Part shown: positions 15,349 to 23,369 of the stretch, piece after piece
Position numbering within the stretch: position 1 is the first letter of the stretch
Layout of the letters: every line of letters starts with the position of its first letter
From: Streptomyces sp. CG1
Lineage (GTDB): Bacteria; Actinomycetota; Actinomycetes; Streptomycetales; Streptomycetaceae
DNA: 64,000 bases
Direction: 5' to 3'
NCBI RefSeq assembly: GCF_041080625.1
Contig: NZ_CP163518.1
Location: forward strand, 682,001-746,000
Made by a program: the position numbers and the translations under genes
The notes under the pieces: model-generated
What the model was told of the DNA's origin: nothing
Databases searched by the model: none
Seen by the model: only the letters and a program-made list of their open reading frames with translations

Positions 15349-15470
15349 ACCGATTCCGCCGAGCGGAGACCCGCCGTGCGCTACACGGCCCTACTAAAGC
15401 AAGCGCACAGGGGAGCTGAGACGTGGGCCCCGTGCCGCGTGGTCAACCGGGTCCCCCTATGATCATCGGT

Positions 15471-15893
15471 ATGTCCGCCCTCCGCGAGCGTTCCGCACAC
15501 AGTCAACTGGCCTCAGATGAGCAGCTCTTGGGGTACGGCTCCGTCGTCCCCGCCAACAGTGCCAAGGGCGTCGGCATCGGCGCGGCCATCGCGAACCAGC
15601 TGGTCAACAACATCGGCGCACAGTCCGGCCAGGTCGGCAGCATCGCCTCCGGGATGCCACGCACCTCCGGCGCGCTGTTGCTGCGCGTGACCGACCAGCG
15701 CGTCGGGCTGGTCCGTCCCCTGGACGGCACCCCGGTGTGGGAGGTGCCGCGGGCCTGGGTGATCCGGGTCGAACGCCGGCCCCGGACACAGCTGATGGCC
15801 CGCTTCCGGCTGCACTACGCCGACGGCTCCTGGCTCGCCTTCCTCACCATGCGGCGCCGTACGATCGAGCAGTTCCGCTCGCTCATCGGGTGA
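15471..15893 (+). CDS. Hypothetical protein, possible PH-like fold
   Basis: This 140-residue cytoplasmic protein is not one I recognise. It starts ALRERSAHSQLASDEQLLGYGSV, contains a Gly/Ala-rich middle (GVGIGAAIANQLVNNIGAQSG) and ends in alternating strands (LLLRVTDQRVGLVRPL, PVWEVPRAWVIRVERR, FRLHYADGSWLAFLTM) and a helix. Short strands of the kind TDQRVGLV...WEVPRAWV...FADGS are typical of PH-like domains used by bacterial membrane or coat proteins. The ATG at 15471 was chosen because the sequence becomes protein-like there; an in-frame ATG at 15459 is close. No ribosome site is strong. Confidence 0.6.
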   Translation: MSALRERSAHSQLASDEQLLGYGSVVPANSAKGVGIGAAIANQLVNNIGAQSGQVGSIASGMPRTSGALLLRVTDQRVGLVRPLDGTPVWEVPRAWVIRVERRPRTQLMARFRLHYADGSWLAFLTMRRRTIEQFRSLIG

Positions 15894-15946
15894 TTCCAGA
15901 GCCGAGGACGACTCGAGACCGAGGCGGTCCTCCCGTACACGGCGTG

Positions 15947-16078
15947 TCATGTGGTGAGGCGGCGTTCGAGAGGGGTGCGGTAGCAGGGAGTGACTCTCGT
16001 GCCGTCGAGGAACGCGAGGGTGCGTTCGATCTCGGTTTCGACGGCGGCGCGGGCTCGGCTGCCGGGGTCGGTCAGGAG
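15947..16078 (-). pseudogene. C-terminal remnant of a winged-helix DNA-binding (AlkZ-like) gene
   Basis: The minus-strand frame ending at 15947 reads ARAAVETEIERTLAFLDG then TRVTPCYRTPLERRLTT. This is the characteristic tail of actinobacterial winged-helix DNA-binding proteins of the HTH_42/AlkZ family, which normally end in VTPRFRTPLER. Only about 40 residues of a protein of some 350-400 remain. Upstream the frame degenerates where an oppositely oriented WYL remnant begins. Confidence 0.5.
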
Positions 16079-16490
16079 GCGGTGGTTCGATTGCCGTCGC
16101 CCTGCGCACCACGGCCGGTGGCCCGGCCAGGATCGAGGAGAGCGGCCTGCGGGCTCTGGCCAAGCTGGAACAGGTCCTCCCACAGCGGTTGCGCGCTCCT
16201 GGCCGCGCTCGCCGTCGCCTGCCGCGACCACGAGATCGTGACCTTCGCCTACACCACTGGCACGGCACCGCCGGCCCACGCCGCGCCGAGCCCTGCCACC
16301 TGGTCGATTCCGGTGGCCCGTGGTACCTCCTGGCGCACGCTACCGACAAGGAGGACTGGCGCCTCCTATGTCTCGACCGCACCTGTCCGCGACCCCACCC
16401 GCTACCGCGCCATAGCCACCGTGCACGCCCCGGCGGACCGCGTCCGCGACCGCAGCCGCGGGCTGGGCACCCGCCTGCAGCCCAATTGAC
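16078..16490 (+). pseudogene. Frameshifted WYL-domain transcriptional regulator remnant
   Basis: Three plus-strand frames in turn carry pieces of a YafY/WYL regulator: IAVALRTTAGGPARIEESGL with RALAKLEQVLPQRLR (from 16090), then LLAALAVACRDHEIVTFAYTTG, the WYL core, then RRAEPCHLVDSGG and WYLLAHATDKEDWRLLCLDR, and finally ATVHAPADRVRDR. The N-terminal helix-turn-helix is missing. At least two frameshifts separate the pieces. WYL proteins sense ligands or nucleotides and regulate transcription; this copy cannot make a full product. Confidence 0.65.
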
Positions 16491-16701
16491 GAGCCACCTT
16501 CCGCATCACGCCTCAGACGACTACCTGCCCCGCATCGCCCAGACCCTCGCCGGCCTCGACACCGACCCGGACGTCCTCACCCACCTCCGCACCACCGCGC
16601 ACCGCGCCTCGCACGCCGCAGGCAGCTGAGCCGAGCTGCTTGATCGAAGCCTGCTCCATGGGGCTCAGGCTGCGGCTACGGCGCCTGCCACGGCGATCTC
16701 C
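16491..16701. other. Tail of the gene graveyard
   Basis: The plus-strand frame up to 16629 still reads DDYLPRIAQTLAGLDTDPDV and LTHLRTTAHRASHAAGS before a stop. It looks like a real but unidentified C-terminus. The remaining bases to 16701 show nothing. Confidence 0.3.
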
Positions 16702-18063
16702 TCAGTCCGCCAGGGCACCCATCGGGTCCCAGGCCGGGAGGACGATCGGCGGTTGGTCGAGAGCGGCAGCCAGCTCCGGCGGCAGCGCGGAACGCCGGAC
16801 CGCGATCTCGAAGACATGCTCGCCGAACCACGAGTCGTTCATGGTCCAGAAGCCCTTGTCCGCCTTCTCCTCGCCCCAGCTGTTCTCCACCCGCCAGCGG
16901 CGCGGGCTCCCGTCGACGACGTCGACGCCGGTGAACAGCATCGCGTGGGTCATCTGCGTGTCGTGGTACAGCAGCCGGGTGGCCTTGTCCATGGTGAAGG
17001 GGGTGTCGTAGACGGCCGCGTAGTCGAACAGCCCGGCGTCCCAGACGCCGGAGTCCGAGCGCATCATCTTGGTCACGTCGCAGCCGAACCACACCGGCTC
17101 GCCACCGACGATCGTGTCCATCGCCAGGCGCTTCAGCAGCTCCATCTCCACATTGAGATAGACGACCGGCGGGGCATCCACGATGTTGCCCAGGTACTCG
17201 ACCGTGAAGGTACGGCCGACCGGGCTCGACGCCCGCGGGTCGTGCACCAGGCAGACGTACTCGTCCAGCGGGAGCTGCACATACGACGCGGCGAACTCCG
17301 CCGGGGTGAGCCAGCCGTCTCGGTGGAACTCCTTGTCCTGGTCCTCCCACTGCCACAGGAACCGCTGCGGTGGCGTGCCGAGGTGAATGCTGAGCACCCG
17401 GTGGACGGCGGCCAGCACCTCCCGCTTGTGCTCCCGCTGCGCTTCGACTCCCTCGGCGGCCCGCCCGCGCACGTCATGGGCGCCCTGCCGGAGGACGGTC
17501 TTCAGGGCCCGGTTCATCGCCCGGGTCGCGGAGGAGCTGTCGGTCTCCGGCATGGCCGATTTGGGTACGAGACCGTGCTTGGCGACCAGCGCCACGAACA
17601 TGTTCCACTGCCCGCCGTCACCGATCGGGTCCGCCAGCAGGTGCGCGACCGTACGGTCGTCCACGTCCCGGTCCGAGGTGTCGATGATCGCCTCGAGGAC
17701 ATGGTTCGCCCGCTCGAACTTGTCCCACCAGAGCAGGTAGTTCTGGGAGAACTCGAAGTCCTTCACGCCCAGCTTCCGGGCGGCGCCGACCCGGAGCAGG
17801 TTGAGCCCGGCGAACATCCAACAGCGGCCGCTCTGCTTCTGGTTGGTGGCCTTCCAGCCGTCCAGGTGATGGGAGACGGAGTGGTCGATGCCGGTGAGGA
17901 TCCGGCGGTCCAGGGCCACATCGTCCACGGGTGTCTGGGTGACGGCGTTCTGCATCAGCCGGTTCACCGGTCGGGCGGCGAACTCCTTCTCGAAGACCTC
18001 GAGCTGATCTGGTGTCAGACTGCGATCCATGGCCCGGCGGGAGTCATCATTTCCGAAGGTCAC
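16702..18063 (-). CDS. C1-family aminopeptidase (PepC / bleomycin-hydrolase type)
   Basis: This 453-residue cytoplasmic cysteine peptidase has all active-site parts: the oxyanion Gln and Cys81 in QKQSGRCWMFAG, the His in MTHAMLFTG and the Asn in VENSWG. The insert-rich layout and length are those of PepC/bleomycin hydrolase, which form hexameric barrels and trim N-terminal residues from peptides. The GTG at 18063 is preceded by GGGAGG with nine bases spacing and is preferred over the ATG at 18030, which has no ribosome site. It is divergent from the CrtC-like gene at 18280. Bleomycin-type resistance is a family side activity and cannot be inferred here. Confidence 0.88.
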   Translation of the reverse strand: MTFGNDDSRRAMDRSLTPDQLEVFEKEFAARPVNRLMQNAVTQTPVDDVALDRRILTGIDHSVSHHLDGWKATNQKQSGRCWMFAGLNLLRVGAARKLGVKDFEFSQNYLLWWDKFERANHVLEAIIDTSDRDVDDRTVAHLLADPIGDGGQWNMFVALVAKHGLVPKSAMPETDSSSATRAMNRALKTVLRQGAHDVRGRAAEGVEAQREHKREVLAAVHRVLSIHLGTPPQRFLWQWEDQDKEFHRDGWLTPAEFAASYVQLPLDEYVCLVHDPRASSPVGRTFTVEYLGNIVDAPPVVYLNVEMELLKRLAMDTIVGGEPVWFGCDVTKMMRSDSGVWDAGLFDYAAVYDTPFTMDKATRLLYHDTQMTHAMLFTGVDVVDGSPRRWRVENSWGEEKADKGFWTMNDSWFGEHVFEIAVRRSALPPELAAALDQPPIVLPAWDPMGALAD

Positions 18064-18279
18064 AGCGTTCAGCCTCCCGTACCCGGTCATTCTCGAGAAG
18101 AGCGCGCCCTCACCGTTGCACGGCCGTTCAGCCGGAGTCAACGGAGTATCGAAGGTGAGCCGCCACCACCGCGCATGCCGCCCGCCGGTTCTTCCGCCGT
18201 CTCCGCGCCCGCTGATGGGCGGTGTCCCTTTGGTTCAATGAGCTCAAGTGGCAACTGCCGCCCGGTAAAAGGAGATTCG

Positions 18280-19122
18280 ATGACCACGACTCGCCCCACC
18301 TTGCTCGACGCCGCCACCGGCCTCCCCCCGGCCTCCTCCGACAACACGGACTCCTGGTGGTCCTGCGCCAAGCTGCACGACGGCGAGAAGGTCTTCTGGG
18401 TGAAGATCCACGCGCTCACGATGCAGGGCATCTGTCACAGCACGGTCGCCCTGCTCGAGGAAGGCGACGGCCACACCAGCGGCACGTACGCGAGTGAAGC
18501 CGTCGACGATGTGAAGGTGTCCACGGATTCCCTCAATGTGCAGACATCGGTCCTGGCCGTCAGCGGAGACCTGGACCAACTCGAAATCTCGGGTACGACG
18601 GACACCGCGTCGATCCGGCTCAACCTGCGACGCGAGGACCCCGTCCTCTACAACGGCGGCGGTGGAGTGTTCCCCTTCTTCGGCGGGACCACCGGGCAGT
18701 ATGCGCTGCCCGGCCTGATCACATCAGGGACCATCACCATCGAAGGCGTCACGCATCAGGTCGACGGACGCACCTGGTTCGACCGCCAGTGGGTTGCCGG
18801 CACCACCCAGCCGCCGCGCTTCACCTGGCTCGGACTCGACCTCGGCGCGGGCCGGTATCTGAGCGTCTGGGACGCCGCGGGCGACGGCACGTCCTGGCTC
18901 ACCCAGCTCACGCCCGACGGCTCTCACCTGGTCACCCACGCTCAGCGAACCGACCACAACGGCAACTGGGTTCTCGCCATTCCCGCCCTCGACGCCTCCC
19001 TCGAAGTCTCCCGTCACGCGCTCTCCGACGTCCCGGGCGCCTACACCGGCGTATGCCACGTGACCGGCATGCTCGCGGGGCAGGACATCACCGGACACGG
19101 CTTCACGGATGTCATCGGCTGA
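18280..19122 (+). CDS. CrtC/AttH lipocalin-like protein (putative hydrolase)
   Basis: This 280-residue protein lacks a signal peptide. It has the two-lobed all-beta pattern of the CrtC/AttH group: SDNTDSWWSCAKLHDGEKVFW at the N-terminus, then VDGRTWFDRQWVAGTTQPPRF and TWLGLDLGAGRYLSVW, where the DRQWG-like motif and the W-x-x-L-D-L strand are diagnostic. Relatives include the carotenoid hydratase CrtC and secreted hydrolases of unknown substrate. No carotenoid genes are near, so a specific reaction is not assigned. The ATG at 18280 has an ideal AAAGGAG site five bases upstream. It is a single gene with its own divergent promoter region (18064-18279). Confidence 0.75.
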   Translation: MTTTRPTLLDAATGLPPASSDNTDSWWSCAKLHDGEKVFWVKIHALTMQGICHSTVALLEEGDGHTSGTYASEAVDDVKVSTDSLNVQTSVLAVSGDLDQLEISGTTDTASIRLNLRREDPVLYNGGGGVFPFFGGTTGQYALPGLITSGTITIEGVTHQVDGRTWFDRQWVAGTTQPPRFTWLGLDLGAGRYLSVWDAAGDGTSWLTQLTPDGSHLVTHAQRTDHNGNWVLAIPALDASLEVSRHALSDVPGAYTGVCHVTGMLAGQDITGHGFTDVIG

Positions 19123-19158
19123 TGCGGCTCTGATGTCCGCCAGGCGGAACCGACGGAT

Positions 19159-20328
19159 CTACGGCAGCGCTACGGCGAGGTCGTCCACCACGGCCCGTAG
19201 GCCGTCCTCGTGGTGCTGCGCGACACGTCTCTGCCGCGCGGAGCCGGGCCCTTTGAGCTGGACGTCGCTCAGCCAGTCGCCGACGCGCTGGTCGTCGCCG
19301 TGCCGGCTGAGGTGTGGCTCGACCCGCTTCCACAGCTCCTCGATCAGCCGGCCGACGGCCAGGGGGACGCAGTCGCGGGTGTGGGTGCCGGGCAAGGTGC
19401 CTATCGTCCCCTGCCGGGCCGCCTGCCAGCACGCCGCCCGCAACAGCAGGTCGGCGACCTCGGGCGCGCTTTCGCCGGCGCGTACCGTCTCGACGGCGTG
19501 CGCGACGAGGGCGCGGACGAGCAGCGCGTACGCGGTGGTGGTCCCGGCGTCGGGCATCACGTCCGCGATCCGTACCTCGATGGTGGGGAGGTGCGCCGAG
19601 GGGCGCACGTGCCAGTAGAGCATGGCCGGATCCATCGCCGCGCCGCTGGCCACGAGTTGGTCGACGACCCAGGTGTAGTGGGCCACGCCGCGCAGATAGG
19701 GCGGAGGTCCCGCCGAGGGCCAGCGGCTCCAGACCATCGAGCGCCAGCTCGCATAGCCGGTGTCCGCCCCGTCGCTGTACGGGGAGTTGGCGGTGAGGGC
19801 CAGCAGCAGGGGCATCCAGCCGCGCAGGTGGTTGACCGCCTGTATGGCTTCCTCCCGGTCGGCGACGCCGACGTGCACGTGGCAGGCGTTCACCCCCTGC
19901 CCGTGGACGACGGGCCCGAAGCGGCCGGCGAGGGCGCGGTAACGTGCCTGATCGAGGACGGGTGGCGGGCCGGGACGGCCGAGGACCGCCATGCCGCTGG
20001 GCACCAGCAGGCAGTCGTACTCGGCCGCGGCGACGGCCGCACCGGTGCGTAATCGCACGATTTCCGCCTCCAGTTCCACGGCGGTACGACACACCGCGCT
20101 GACGGTCTCCACCTGCGACAGCGAGAGCTCGGGAGTGGCGTGCGGCCCGCCGAGGTGAGCGCGTGCGGCTGCCACGACGGACAGGGACCTGTGAACAGCC
20201 GATCGGCTGTGCCGGTCGGCCAGGACGAACTCCTCCTCGACCCCGAGCGTCGGCGGTGCGGCCGCCTCCGGCGGGAACCCGGGCCCGCCGGCGACGGCAG
20301 GAGTCATGGCATCAAACGGCTCTGGCAC
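19159..20328 (-). CDS. YbdK-type carboxylate-amine ligase (GCS2 family)
   Basis: This 389-residue protein belongs to the glutamate-cysteine ligase type 2 family. It shows TLGVEEEFVLAD near residue 35, the ATP/Glu site, then the paired His in NACHVHVGV, LLLALTANSPYSDG, and PTIEVRIADV. YbdK-like enzymes ligate glutamate to an amine with weak glutamate-cysteine activity; in actinobacteria paralogs serve ergothioneine (EgtA) or unknown gamma-glutamyl products. There are no ergothioneine genes nearby. The GTG at 20328 follows AAGGGG at six bases and is preferred over the GTG at 20352. It converges with the CrtC-like gene. Confidence 0.85.
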   Translation of the reverse strand: MPEPFDAMTPAVAGGPGFPPEAAAPPTLGVEEEFVLADRHSRSAVHRSLSVVAAARAHLGGPHATPELSLSQVETVSAVCRTAVELEAEIVRLRTGAAVAAAEYDCLLVPSGMAVLGRPGPPPVLDQARYRALAGRFGPVVHGQGVNACHVHVGVADREEAIQAVNHLRGWMPLLLALTANSPYSDGADTGYASWRSMVWSRWPSAGPPPYLRGVAHYTWVVDQLVASGAAMDPAMLYWHVRPSAHLPTIEVRIADVMPDAGTTTAYALLVRALVAHAVETVRAGESAPEVADLLLRAACWQAARQGTIGTLPGTHTRDCVPLAVGRLIEELWKRVEPHLSRHGDDQRVGDWLSDVQLKGPGSARQRRVAQHHEDGLRAVVDDLAVALP

Positions 20329-20716
20329 GTCCAGCCCCTTCCGAAAGGACACAGGACCCGGGTATCCGCCCGTCGCGCTCTACGTGGTTCGCGACCTCTG
20401 CGCACGCCCTCGGGCGCAGGGGCCACTCCCTGCCGAACAACGGGTGGGAAGGGCCATGCTGAGGGCTCGACAGGGCTGCTGCAAGCGGTTACCCGGCCAC
20501 CATCAGGGCAGGCGGACCGCCCGTGACCCGTGCGGCGGTCGTGTTGCTGTGTGTCATCTGTTGAATTCCTGTGTACGGGTCAATTGTGCGAAAGGCAATG
20601 CAAAGCACTTCCCGGCTTTAAGGCCGGGCAAGGCTCGTAAAGGTTTTCCCTCGATCCGACAAGAATCTCCTTGAAAGCCGCCGCTTCTCGATGACGGGCT
20701 CGGGCGGTGCCGAAGA
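20329..20716. other. Divergent intergenic region
   Basis: These 388 bases between the ligase and the glycosyltransferase contain no credible gene. A small hairpin (CCCGGC-TTTAAG-GCCGGG) lies near 20610-20630, and the segment 20555-20600 is relatively AT-rich and probably carries promoters for the glycosyltransferase. Confidence 0.4.
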
Positions 20717-23029
20717 ATGCCGGGCATGGTTACGACAGTTCTCAGGCCGGCTGCCTCCTTCCGCGCCGTTCGTCGCGCTCCGTGGCGGTCGCCGGCGGGC
20801 CAGCCCGGATATGTACGTCCGACGTTGCTGGTCATCACCATGCTCGCGGCCGTGCTGTACACGTGGGGTATCGAGCACAGCCAATACCACACGTTTTACG
20901 CGACCGCCGCGCGCAGCATGGCGGAGAGCTGGAAGGCTTTCCTCTACGGCTCTTTCGACCCCGGAAACTCCATCACCCTGGACAAATTGCCGGGATTCCT
21001 TTGGCCACAAGCCATTTCCGCCCGTATCTTCGGATTTCACCCGTGGGCGCTGGTCCTGCCCCAGGTCCTCGAGGGAGTGGCCAGCCTGCTGGTGCTGCAC
21101 CGCGTGGTGAGCCGCTGGGCCGGCGCCCACGCGGCGCTGATCGCCGACGCGGCGTTCCTGGTGACCCCGGTGGCCGTGGGGCTCTTCCGCACCGCCGTCG
21201 AGGACCCCGCCTTCACACTCTGCGTGCTGCTGGCAGCCGAGGCCACCCAGCGCGCCGCCCTGAACGGCCGCCTGCGCCCTCTGGTGATCGCGGGTGTGTG
21301 GGTCGGCGTCGGCTTCCAGGCCAAGATGCTGGAAGCATGGGCGGTGCTGCCGGCGCTCGCCCTCGTCCACCTCGTCTCGGCGCCGATCGCCCTGCGGAAG
21401 CGGCTGGCGCACCTCGCGCTGTCCGCCGTGGTGATGACCGCGGTGTCGGTTTCATGGATGCTCGCGGTGACGCTCGTCCCGGCCAAGGACCGGCCCTATG
21501 TGGATGGCACCACGAACAACTCCGCGTTCAGCATGGTGGTCGGCTATAACTTCCTGAATCGCTTCTCCTCGCTCGGTATCTCCGCGGCCTCCACCGGCAG
21601 CGTGAGCGCCACGCAGGGCGGAGGCGGCCGACACGGCCAGGCGTCGCCTCCGGTCGGCGGGGCCGGTGGTGCCATGGGCCGTGGGCCCGGCAACCGTGGT
21701 CCCATCGGGGCGAGTGGGGCGCAAGGTGTGCAGAACACCGGGGGCCAGGCACTCGGATCGGCGGCAGGATCCGGGCCCGGCGCCGGGGGCAGGATCCGCA
21801 CCGGTGGCGGGTGGGGCGGTGACCAGAACGGCTGGTCGAAGATGTTCGGCTGGTCGCTGGCCTCGCAGACCGGCTGGCTGTATCCGATGGGTGCCTTCGC
21901 CGGAGTCTGTGGTCTCCTCTGGCGCCGCGGCAAGTCGCGCACCGACCGCCTGCGTGCCGGCTTCGTGCTGTGGGGCACCTGGCTGGCCACATACTTCCTC
22001 GTCTTCAGCGCGGGCAGCGTCGGCGGCCACACGTACTACATGGGCGTGATCGCGGTCCCCCTTGCCGCGCTCACCGGTGGCGGCGTCGTACTGATGTGGC
22101 GTGCCTACCGGGCGGGCGGTCCCCGGGCGTGGGCACTGCCCGCTGCGGTGGCGGCGACGGCGGCCTGGAGCGCGTACCTCGCCGACCGGTTCCCGTCGTT
22201 CCTGCCGTGGCTTGCGCCCGTGGTGGGCCTGCTCGGTCTCTCCGCCGTCGCGCTGCTGGTGCTGGCCAGGACCGCTCGCACCGCGTCCGGCGGCAGGCTC
22301 GCCCTGGCCGGGCTGGCCGTGTCCCTCGTGGCGATGCTCATCGCGCCGGGTTCATGGGCGGCGCAGGTGCTCAGGCCTTCGTACCGGGACTCCGGGATGG
22401 GCGCGGTCGGCCCGTCCGGCATGAACCGCGGCCACGGTTCTGTGACGTCGGCGGATCGCCGTACCGGGCAGGTGTCCTGGGCGGGCGGGACACCGCGCGG
22501 CCGGGCGGCCGGAGCCGACGGGACGCGGGGCTCCGGCGATCTCGGGGACTTCGCCGGTGCCGGCGGCTTCGGCGGTTCCAGCATGGGCGGCCAACTCACC
22601 ACAGATCAGCGCAAGTTGCTCGCCTACACGTCCGCGCACCGCGGATCGGCAACGTACGTCTTCGCCACCGCGAGTTGGAGCGGCGCGGCTCCCTACATCC
22701 TCGCCACCGGGGCCCATGTGCTGCCACTCGGCGGCTTCAGCGGCAGGGTGCCGTTCCCGAGCACGGCACAGTTCCGGCAACTGGTCGACTCCGGCAAGCT
22801 GACGTACGTGGTGCTGGGCGGCACGGGGCGCGGAGGGGGCGGCATGTCCGGCGAGAGCAGCGGGACAACGGCCGGCGCGCAGATCACCGCATGGGTCAAG
22901 TCATCCTGCCATCGCGTCCCGAACGCCGCCTACGGCGCCACCGCCCTCCCCACTGGCGGCCGTAGCGACGCCAATACCACCGCGCAGATTCTCTACCAGT
23001 GCCGTCCCGGCCGGTCAGGGACAGCCTGA
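20717..23029 (+). CDS. GT39/ArnT-like membrane glycosyltransferase with glycine-rich insert
   Basis: The protein has 770 residues and about 12 membrane helices. The N-terminal part matches GT39/PMT enzymes that use polyprenyl-phosphate sugars: HSQYHTFYATAARSM with SFDPGNSITLDKLPGF after it, the conserved acidic loop, and GFQAKMLEAW. Between helices lies a roughly 100-residue Gly-rich, low-complexity insert (about residues 295-375), and a second Gly/Ser-rich segment precedes the extracytoplasmic C-terminal domain (TYVFATASWSGAAPYIL, ALPTGG). This architecture is common in actinobacteria. It would glycosylate a surface lipid or protein; the acceptor is unknown. ATGs at 20717 and 20726 are both plausible, neither with a strong ribosome site. 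Confidence 0.85.
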   Translation: MPGMVTTVLRPAASFRAVRRAPWRSPAGQPGYVRPTLLVITMLAAVLYTWGIEHSQYHTFYATAARSMAESWKAFLYGSFDPGNSITLDKLPGFLWPQAISARIFGFHPWALVLPQVLEGVASLLVLHRVVSRWAGAHAALIADAAFLVTPVAVGLFRTAVEDPAFTLCVLLAAEATQRAALNGRLRPLVIAGVWVGVGFQAKMLEAWAVLPALALVHLVSAPIALRKRLAHLALSAVVMTAVSVSWMLAVTLVPAKDRPYVDGTTNNSAFSMVVGYNFLNRFSSLGISAASTGSVSATQGGGGRHGQASPPVGGAGGAMGRGPGNRGPIGASGAQGVQNTGGQALGSAAGSGPGAGGRIRTGGGWGGDQNGWSKMFGWSLASQTGWLYPMGAFAGVCGLLWRRGKSRTDRLRAGFVLWGTWLATYFLVFSAGSVGGHTYYMGVIAVPLAALTGGGVVLMWRAYRAGGPRAWALPAAVAATAAWSAYLADRFPSFLPWLAPVVGLLGLSAVALLVLARTARTASGGRLALAGLAVSLVAMLIAPGSWAAQVLRPSYRDSGMGAVGPSGMNRGHGSVTSADRRTGQVSWAGGTPRGRAAGADGTRGSGDLGDFAGAGGFGGSSMGGQLTTDQRKLLAYTSAHRGSATYVFATASWSGAAPYILATGAHVLPLGGFSGRVPFPSTAQFRQLVDSGKLTYVVLGGTGRGGGGMSGESSGTTAGAQITAWVKSSCHRVPNAAYGATALPTGGRSDANTTAQILYQCRPGRSGTA

Positions 23030-23369
23030 TCGGGCACCGGGGCGCCGCACTCCTCAACGGTCCCGGTCCGTCCTTGTGTTGCGGTACCCGACGATGATTG
23101 GCTGCCCCGGCCCTCGCGCCACCACCCGGCCCGGCAGTCAGGAGCACTCCGCCCCATGAGCAGCGGCTACGCGTCTGCCGACGGCAAGGGCCGGCCAGGG
23201 CCCGGAGCCGTGGAGGCACTCCTGCTGACCTTCGAGCGCCCGCGCGGCTGGCGCCCGCGCCCCGTCGGCCGGCGCCCGCCGCGTGCTGTGCATCCGCGCG
23301 TGATACCCCGCGGCCTGGGCACATGCCCAGGCCGTCGGCCCGAAGACACTCCTGGGTCCATGTGAGACC
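23030..23369. other. 340-base intergenic region
   Basis: The only candidate, a 69-codon frame at 23156-23365 with AGGAG 11 bases upstream, encodes an Arg/Pro-rich peptide of no family and is probably not real. The region contains the palindrome at 23311-23334. Confidence 0.4.
23311..23334. repeat. 24-base near-perfect palindrome
   Basis: CGGCCTGGGCA and TGCCCAGGCCG face each other with only two bases (CA) between, 36 bases before the SpoIIE-type gene. It may be an operator for that gene or a tight hairpin. Confidence 0.45.

Noticed and set aside
16753..18279. Upstream extension of the CrtC-like gene across the peptidase gene
   Set aside because: The extension is antisense to the PepC active-site motifs, and the true start at 18280 has an ideal ribosome site.
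23156..23365. 69-codon frame before the SpoIIE-type gene
   Set aside because: Ribosome site is too distant and the translation is compositional.
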